64,000 nucleotides of DNA, taken from NCBI RefSeq assembly GCF_021462225.1, contig NC_061796.1, positions 46,228,891 to 46,292,890 of the forward strand, read 5' to 3'. A model generated the notes under the pieces. It was not told the DNA's origin and did not search any database. It was given only the letters and a program-made list of their open reading frames with translations. The stretch comes from Girardinichthys multiradiatus. Lineage: Eukaryota > Chordata > Actinopteri > Cyprinodontiformes > Goodeidae. This document shows positions 58,901 through 64,000 of this stretch, piece by piece. The translations under genes were made by a program, and so were the position numbers. How positions within the stretch are numbered: the first letter of the stretch is position 1; every line of letters begins with the position of its first letter.

Positions 58901-60917
58901 GCCACAGCCCGGGCCGCAGCACGCTTGGCCTCACGGTACCCGTCAGCCGCCTCAGGAGTCCCACAAGCCAACCACAGCTGATAGGACTCCTTCTTCAGCT
59001 TAACAGCATCCCTTACTGCCGGTGTCCACCACCGGGTTCTGGGATTGCCGCCACGACAGGCACCGCAGACCTTACGGCCACAGCTATGGGCAGCAGCATC
59101 GACAATAGATGCAGAGAACATGGTCCACTCGGACTCTATGTCTCCAACATCCCCCGGGATCTGGTCGAAGCTCTCCCGGAGGTGGGAGTTGAATACATCC
59201 CTGGCCGAGGGCTCCGCCAGGCGTTCCCAGCAGACCCTCACTATGCGCTTGGGCCTGCCGAGTCTGTCCGGCTTTCTCCTCTTCCAGCAGATCCAACTCA
59301 CCACCAGGTGATGATCAGTGGACAGCTCAGCCCCTCTCTTCACCCGAGTGTCCAAAACATGCAGCCGAAGGTCTGATGATACGACAACAAAGTCGATCAT
59401 CGACCTCCTGCCTAGGGTGTCCTGGTGCCAAGTGCACTGATGGACACCCTTATGTTTGAACATGGTGTTCGTTATGGACAATCCGTGACTAGCACAGAAG
59501 TCCAATAACAAAACACCACTCGGATTCAGATCGGGGAGGCCATTCCTCCCGATCACGCCTCTCCAGGTGTCACTGTCGTTCCCCACGTGGGCGTTGAAGT
59601 CCCCCAGCAGAATAATGGAGTCCCCGGGAGGGGCACTTTCCAGCACCCCCGACAGGGACGCCAAGAAGGCCGGGTACTCTGCACTGCCACTCGGCCCGTA
59701 GGCTGAAATGATAGTCAGAGACCTCTCCCCAACCCGAAGGCGCAGGGATACAACCCTCTCATCCACTGGGGTTAACCCCAACACGAGACGGCTGAGCTGG
59801 GGGACAACAAGCAAACCCACACCGGCCCGCCGCCTCTCCCCGTGGGCCACTCCAGAGTAGAAGAGAGTCCAACCCCTCTCAAGGAGATGGGTTCCAGAGC
59901 CCACGCTGTGCGTGGAGGCGAGCCCGACTATTTCTAGTCGATATCTCTCGACCTCCCGCACAAGCTCAGGCTCCTTCCCCCCCAGCGAGGTGACATTCCA
60001 CGTCCCTAGAGCCAGCCTAAGCATCCGGGGATCGGGCCATTGAGGTCTCCACCTTCGTCCGCCACCCAATCCTCTTTGCACCGGTCCCTCACGGTTCCCC
60101 CTGCAGGTGGTGGGCCCACTGGGGGATGGCCTTGCGTCTCTCGTTCGGGCTTGGCCCGGCCGGGTCCCGCGAGGAGCAACCCGGCCACCAGGTAGTAACG
60201 TGACAAAATGTACAAAACATTCATGCAGTATAAATATTTTTCCAAGACACTATAACAAAAAGTATTACAACTGATGTAATACTTAGAGCCTCTGAGTGGA
60301 CTAGGTTTTGTCGAACAGGTAACACAAAGAAAGCTCAGCTGTATTAATGTAGCTTCCTGATAATGCCACAAGCTGACTATAGCCAAAGGAACAATATGTT
60401 TTAGTCTCAAATGTGGTGTAATAAAATAAAAACTAAATGGATACTTACTCCAGATGTTGACCACAATGCTTCCCACCAGGAGGAAGCAAATTATCCCCAA
60501 ACACCACCACAGCCGGCGGGAACGAGACGTTGCTGTTTTCTTACTCTCTGCATAAAATTGAAAAACTCAGTCAGTATCTGAATTTTGGACCAACAGAATG
60601 GTTTCTGACTTTATTTTAAACATCTGAAAAGGAAGAAAAAACACTTAACTCTACACTTTTCAGGTGAAATAACATGACTGATTAAATTATGAGATAAAAA
60701 CAGTTATAATACTTATATTGATAGATGAAAGTTCATTTTAACTTTCAAAATATTTTTGACTAGGTATGCCACTAACATTTCATGATCCAATAGGTTCTGA
60801 ACAACATTTACATTCATATTGTTGCATTTCATGTCATTAAAAATTACACTTGAGTAGCTTACCTTTTGGAAGTGACCTGACATTTTCATAAATCTCTTCA
60901 CATGAGAATTTGCTCAT
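49948..60917 (-). CDS. C-type lectin-like type II receptor, gene D (six exons)
   Basis: Exons 60917-60863, 60547-60449, 51025-50852, 50744-50593, 50462-50347 and 50119-49948 join in frame to 255 codons, with phases 1,1,1,0,2. The tail [18 protein letters not shown] carries Tyr in EIYENV. The membrane exon has [20 protein letters not shown] and a basic stop-transfer-like start. The neck is about 57 residues, ending [10 protein letters not shown], with Tyr where B and C have Cys. The CTLD begins [12 protein letters not shown], again with Trp where C has Cys, then [21 protein letters not shown] (C1), [20 protein letters not shown], and ends [11 protein letters not shown] (C4) plus a 15-residue extension. 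C2 and C3 are absent. GYWLGL and WKWNDG are the best-preserved CTLD core motifs in the array. Intron 2 (51026-60448) holds about 9.4 kb of transposons, so transcription depends on splicing across them. Confidence 0.83.
51950..52620 (-). pseudogene. L2-like LINE reverse transcriptase C-terminal relic
   Basis: The minus strand encodes [20 protein letters not shown], then [29 protein letters not shown]. This is the conserved tail after the RT domain of L2-type LINEs (arginine-LQLVQN-AAR, DHI-P-L--LHWLPV--RI-FK-LL). Upstream lies a frameshifted [19 protein letters not shown] piece. It lies in intron 2 of gene D. Confidence 0.75.
52991..53406 (-). mobile_element. Retroviral solo LTR, copy 2
   Basis: The reverse complement runs from TGATGGAAATTCTTGCA to TTCCACTACA and contains 'ggtataaatactgtgtgtaa' and 'tgcctttgaataaaacttataaagacaaag'. 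It is homologous to 26197-26621. No leader or coding interior adjoins it. It lies in intron 2 of gene D. Confidence 0.72.
53631..54388 (+). mobile_element. Ty3/gypsy 5' LTR (with insertion)
   Basis: It matches the 3' LTR at 55988-56482 along its length: 'ttatctcaccagagtggtaattgga', 'gatctggattttctcagccca', 'tttgacttcctgaaacctacagcataag', 'caccctccaactccacacaccacc'. It is interrupted at 53923-54170 by a SINE-like insert absent from the 3' LTR. Confidence 0.75.
53923..54170 (+). repeat. tRNA-like SINE inserted in the 5' LTR
   Basis: 'gactgtggctcagtgagaag' resembles a tRNA A-box head. 'gggcaaggcacttaacctcgaattgcc' and 'aaagcactttgagtggttag' form a dispersed fish repeat body. The host site CCAT is duplicated on both sides, and the 3' LTR shows the empty site. 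Confidence 0.7.
54389..55987 (+). pseudogene. Ty3/gypsy pol remnant: RNase H, integrase, chromodomain
   Basis: Directly after the LTR comes an RNase H/RT-connection stretch in broken frames ([14 protein letters not shown], then [21 protein letters not shown]). The ORF at 54659-55435 follows, with integrase: [18 protein letters not shown] (first Asp), then [20 protein letters not shown] (Glu) and [13 protein letters not shown]. The segment between [13 protein letters not shown] and FHPRTNGQ is too short: the part with the second catalytic Asp is deleted. After a frameshift come an [12 protein letters not shown] stretch and a chromodomain-like [17 protein letters not shown]. gag, protease and most of RT are gone. 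Confidence 0.85.
55988..56482 (+). mobile_element. Ty3/gypsy 3' LTR
   Basis: About 495 bp, TGTTGTG...CCTCCCCA. It is homologous to 53631-54388 but without the SINE insert. It directly follows the chromodomain end of pol. Confidence 0.75.
56500..57070. repeat. LTR-like repeat, copy 2 (pair of 38870-40320)
   Basis: 'tctaaccaaaaatcatttattacgaa', 'ctctggtggtgtgattattgg', 'taattgataattattaaccaaaac' and 'gatgtcagtt' correspond in order to the longer copy. The middle is shortened. No ORF. Confidence 0.4.
57100..58140 (-). repeat. GC-rich interspersed element, class unknown
   Basis: 57120-57830 is markedly G-rich on the plus strand, with long ORFs in several frames of both strands (151, 114 and 122 residues) that are compositional and show no domain. 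57930-58140 is the inverted counterpart of 29830-30030. It lies in intron 2 of gene D. Confidence 0.5.
58345..60195 (-). mobile_element. APE-type non-LTR element, internally deleted
   Basis: On the minus strand the 5' region and endonuclease domain (60195 to about 58775) join directly to the 3' terminal region ([21 protein letters not shown]..., to 58345). The whole RT palm is missing; the junction is near 58770-58790. The 3' end has a (TTCG)n tail at 58326-58343. Because both true ends are present, deletion happened after, or by template jumping during, insertion. It lies in intron 2 of gene D, in sense with it. Confidence 0.88.
58762..60081 (-). CDS. Retrotransposon endonuclease ORF (EEP domain), intact frame
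   Basis: 439 codons open. The EEP-fold endonuclease (residues about 20-265) has [54 protein letters not shown] and [10 protein letters not shown]. The normally acidic catalytic position after IVGL reads AST here and AS in the 24.0 kb copy, so a Glu expected from other APE endonucleases is not visible. The C-terminal half is the linker to RT, ending KQCFANTV at the deletion point. Confidence 0.7.
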   Translation of the reverse strand: MQRGLGGGRRWRPQWPDPRMLRLALGTWNVTSLGGKEPELVREVERYRLEIVGLASTHSVGSGTHLLERGWTLFYSGVAHGERRRAGVGLLVVPQLSRLVLGLTPVDERVVSLRLRVGERSLTIISAYGPSGSAEYPAFLASLSGVLESAPPGDSIILLGDFNAHVGNDSDTWRGVIGRNGLPDLNPSGVLLLDFCASHGLSITNTMFKHKGVHQCTWHQDTLGRRSMIDFVVVSSDLRLHVLDTRVKRGAELSTDHHLVVSWICWKRRKPDRLGRPKRIVRVCWERLAEPSARDVFNSHLRESFDQIPGDVGDIESEWTMFSASIVDAAAHSCGRKVCGACRGGNPRTRWWTPAVRDAVKLKKESYQLWLACGTPEAADGYREAKRAAARAVAEAKTRAWEEFGEAMEKDYQLASKQFWQTVRRLRRRKQCFANTVWP

Positions 60918-61853
60918 CTTTAAATTGGAAGCCGAGCTAATAACAAACTGAACCTGAGTAAAAAACAGAAAAGTTATGCCTGATCAATAAATTGCAAATA
61001 AATATGTTTTTTTAATACGTTTGTCTTTGACCTTTTTAAGTTGACGTTCTTATGCTGGAGCCTGATTCTCTGAGTTTATCACAGACACTGAGGAAACAAA
61101 TGTTTGAACCACTTCTTTCTCACTTCAAGCACAGTTGTTTTCACACCCTTCTGTTATTTTGGGTTGATGTTAACTCGCCTTTGACACAAAGGCTGCCGCC
61201 CAGCAGTATTATCACGAGTTCTAAAAGACACAGTCATCAAAACTGAGAAGTTATATAAAAGCCAGTTGAGACTGATTAATTTACCCAAAAAATAAATATG
61301 AAAGGTTTTCCTAGGAGAGGCCATTCTTTTAGTTTCATAAGTTTTGTTTTCATTCTGACGCATTATTTCTTTTTTGTGTTCATGTTCCAGGCAAATTTAA
61401 GGAGAATTTTACTAGAGGGTTTCTGTTCATTCCACTGTCCCTCTGTGACATTTATGACCCTCCTGGTACCGCTATGAAACAAGGTGTTTTGTTTGAATTA
61501 CTGTGTGACTGCTGGAAACACAGGCCAAGAGGTTGAGACTGACTGACAAATTGTATGGCAGTAAAATCCAGCGTTTATTTTCTATTATAGATGGGGATCG
61601 GTCAAGGAGGGTCTAGTTAAAAGTGAGCAGATACTTTAAAAATTTACTTTCTTTAAATCTATTTGCAAACTGTTACAGCGTTCATGTGAAAACTCCAGCC
61701 CAGCAGTAGCAGTGTAAATTATTGATTATATTTACCATAAATAATAAATGAATAAATGTATAAAGGTTGTCCAGAGTCATTGAGTGCAGTTAAATGGTTC
61801 TTTAGTCAAGTGCTGATTCGAAAGTTATAAGTCGGATGCCATCTTAAACCTGG
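60918..61853. other. Upstream of gene D, no gene recognised
   Basis: AT-rich DNA containing the presumed promoter of gene D next to 60917. No TATA box or known element is convincing. Confidence 0.35.
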
Positions 61854-62647
61854 TGTAACAGATGGGATTTCAAATGATTATATTACTGATATGATTCTGG
61901 ACTGTTTGCCTGCACCACCTCTGTCTGCCTGTTGATCATCTCTATGCTGCAGCTATTATGAGGATTGCTTTCACCTGCTCCTTTCCAGCCAGCTCCTAAT
62001 CACGTTTCACCTGCTCCACCTGTTCAGCTGGCTTCATAAGCAGCATGCTGGCAGACAAACAGCATCACATTATCAAAAGCCTTAGTGTGAGTAAATGTCC
62101 ATCTTTCTTTCCTTGTCTGATTGCCTGATCCTGATCTCGTTTTTGCCTCCTGGATTCCTCTGCTCTGCCTTGCCCACTTCGGATATCTCCCTGGCTTCTG
62201 ATTCCTGGACATTGACCTTCCTTCTGCCTCCTGACTACCGCCCTCTGCCTAACCCTCGGATTCGCCTGCCTGAATCTGCCTCCCTGGCTCTGACCCAGTT
62301 TCTGTCGTCTGACCACTGCATTCTGCCTACTCACTCGCTGGGTTTGCAAACCTGATAACCCGTTCCTGTGTTATGTTAACCTGCTGTCGCCAGACAATCA
62401 CGCTGAGAAGCTGCAAATCAGTTTCCTTATTCTCCAATGGATTGTGAGAAGGTTGGTGGCTTTATTTCTGAGCATATCATTATTCTCAGTTCTCTGCTCA
62501 GCCACTAACCTGTCTGTCTGCCCTCAGAGGTTCCTGAGCCTGCCGCTGGTGGTTTCCTGCAGAACATCACCCAGAGCTTTCAATAAACCTTTTGATTTTG
62601 ATCTGTTGTCCGGCTGAAATTTCGTGTCTTCTGTACAATCCGTTACA
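61854..62647 (+). mobile_element. Solo-LTR-like element (TGTAACA...GTTACA)
   Basis: About 794 bp with inverted TGTAAC/GTTACA ends. It contains a promoter-like 'ggcttcataagcagcatgctgg', a long C/T-rich stretch and 'tttcaataaaccttttgattttg' (AATAAA) near the 3' end, as expected for R/U5. No coding interior. Target-site duplication not evident. Confidence 0.55.
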
Positions 62648-63184
62648 ATTATGTAAAATGTACCTAAAGTATAAGTGCATATTTACCTAAAAATACAAAT
62701 TACACAAATACTCTCCAAATCTGAACCATGTAAAAGGTGAACTTAAGATCCATGAAGACATATGGAGAACGGAAGGATGGATATTTGAATACAGTAAACA
62801 TTGATCTTTTTATTTTGATTTGGCCAAAATTAGTCATCAAAGTTAAGTTTAAAGCTGGACATCACTTTTGTACTATGAAAACATTGTTCTTGCATCTAGG
62901 TTGTGGTGTGGGTGGGTGCAAAGTGTCGATTTTGGATGTTGCTTTAAAAGTAAAATAAAAAATAAAAAAAACATCGTGGTTCACTGACCATGTTTTTTAC
63001 TAATGTGTAAGCAATTAAAACTTGTTTTTAAATAGTACAGTTGAAAGCAGATATTAACACCCTGTATAAAAGACAAAACCAAACCTTAATGTCAGAGTTT
63101 TTATTTTTATTTTACTTTCTTTAAATTCACGAGTATTTATGTACATTTCCTCAGCATTTGGTAGACCTGTACCCGTTGTCATCC
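62648..63184. other. No gene recognised
   Basis: AT-rich. The plus-strand ORF at 62737-62958 has no recognisable feature. Confidence 0.35.
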
Positions 63185-63757
63185 ACTTCATCCGCGACCG
63201 GGTCGCAGGGGCAGCAGACTCAGTAAAGACACATAGACTTCCCTCTCTCCAGACACCTCCTCTAGCTCCTCTGGAGGGAGCCCAAAGCATTCCCAGGCCA
63301 GCCAAGAGACATAGTCCCTCCAGCGTGTCCTAGGCCATCCCATGAGATTCCTCCCAGTGGAAAGTGCCTGGAACACCTCCCGAGGGAGGCATCCGGTTTA
63401 GATGCCTGCGCCACCTCAACTGGCTCCTTTTGGAGCAGCAGCTCTACTCCAAGCTCCTCCCGGATGGTTGAGCTCCTCACCTTATTTCTAAGGGAGTGCC
63501 CAGCCACCCTACGTAGGAAGCTCATTTCAGCCGCTCTTATCAGGGATCTTGTTCTTTCGGTCATGACCCAAAGTTCATGGCCATAGGTGAGGCTAGGAAC
63601 GTAGACCGACTGCTAAATCGAAAGCTTCGCTTTTCGGCTAAGCTTCACCACAATGTACCGGCAGAGCCTCCTCATTACTGCAGCAGCCACACCAATCTGT
63701 CTGTCGATCTTCTGCTCCATTCTCCCCTCTCTTGTGAACAAGACCCCAAGATACTGT
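63185..63757 (-). mobile_element. APE-type non-LTR element, 3' fragment
   Basis: The minus strand carries [29 protein letters not shown] and [19 protein letters not shown], ending SLLPLRPGRG-stop. It is more diverged than the 37.4 and 58.3 kb copies. The 5' truncation runs straight into a GGTCA array. Confidence 0.86.
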
Positions 63758-63765
63758 TGAGGTGA

Positions 63766-63845
63766 GGTCAGGTCAGGTCAGGTCAGGTCAGGTCAGGTCA
63801 GGTCAGGTCAGGTCAGGTCAGGTCAGGTCAGGTAAGGTAAGGTAA
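63766..63845. repeat. (GGTCA)13(GGTAA)3 pentanucleotide array
   Basis: Thirteen GGTCA units followed by three GGTAA units, placed between the broken end of a LINE and a SINE-like sequence. Each junction creates an AGGTCA hexamer. Confidence 0.96.
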
Positions 63846-64000
63846 GTTTATTTATATAGCGCTTTTCAGCAACGAGACACTCAAAGCGCTGTACATACAA
63901 TTACAATACAATCACAAAGAAAATAAACACAGATACAGACGCAGAAAAACAAATCAAATGATAAAATCAAACAACAGAGGTAATTTTAAAAAGTAAAATA
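63846..64000 (+). repeat. SINE-like repeat
   Basis: 'gtttatttatatagcgcttttcagcaac-agacactcaaagcgctgtacat' is a dispersed teleost repeat start. It runs off the window end. Confidence 0.6.

Noticed and set aside
58525..59376. 283-aa plus-strand ORF
   Set aside because: Antisense to the LINE endonuclease and 3' region; its residues only mirror the GC-rich LINE coding strand.
1..64000. CRISPR array, operon or prokaryotic defence system
   Set aside because: No regularly spaced repeats with unique spacers and no bacterial gene layout; the DNA is vertebrate throughout.

Overview
This window is teleost fish nuclear DNA, most likely a percomorph. The evidence is spliced vertebrate genes with GT-AG introns, fish-type repeats (several Tc1 lineages, APE non-LTR elements, tRNA-derived SINEs, Ty3/gypsy and retrovirus-like LTRs, hAT pieces) and long CA, AT and CT microsatellites. 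Nothing bacterial is present. The species cannot be fixed from the sequence alone.

The host genes form a minus-strand array of related type II membrane receptors with C-type lectin-like domains (CTLD). Every copy has the same six-exon plan: short cytoplasmic tail, transmembrane segment, coiled-coil neck, then three CTLD exons, with exon end phases 1-1-1-0-2. I could splice three complete copies by eye: gene B (exons between 20499 and 11542, about 240 aa), gene C (34585 to 31224, about 257 aa) and gene D (60917 to 49948, about 255 aa). A fourth copy, A (332-1081, with a probable first exon at 7839-7896), is a pseudogene with stops and a frameshift. A decayed extra first exon lies at 35290-35363, upstream of gene C. 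All three intact copies keep the outer CTLD disulfide but lack both cysteines of the inner one. None has an EPN/QPD or WND calcium site, so they look like NK-receptor-type lectin-like molecules, not classical sugar-binding lectins. Their ligands are unknown.

Layout by region. 0-8 kb: pseudogene A broken up by LINE, hAT and LTR-like insertions, plus an unrecognised 157-aa membrane-protein ORF (5713-6186). 8-11.5 kb: two Tc1 relics and another repeat. 11.5-20.5 kb: gene B, whose introns carry a three-layer nest of transposons and a LINE reverse transcriptase. 20.5-31 kb: LTRs, a 3'-truncated LINE and a retroviral LTR with its leader. 31-37 kb: gene C and the duplicated segments upstream of it. 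37-49 kb: LINE ends, a retroviral integrase fragment, an intact Tc1/mariner transposase of DD36E type (40492-41761), a telomere-like repeat and a long palindrome. 50-61 kb: gene D, with about 9.4 kb of mobile DNA in its second intron, including a deleted Ty3/gypsy element and an internally deleted LINE. 61-64 kb: a solo-LTR-like element, another LINE end and a GGTCA pentanucleotide array.

The receptor array appears to have grown by tandem duplication. The copies have diverged in tail, neck length and cysteine pattern, while transposons enlarged the introns and broke copy A. No free-standing RNA gene, CRISPR array or operon was seen.
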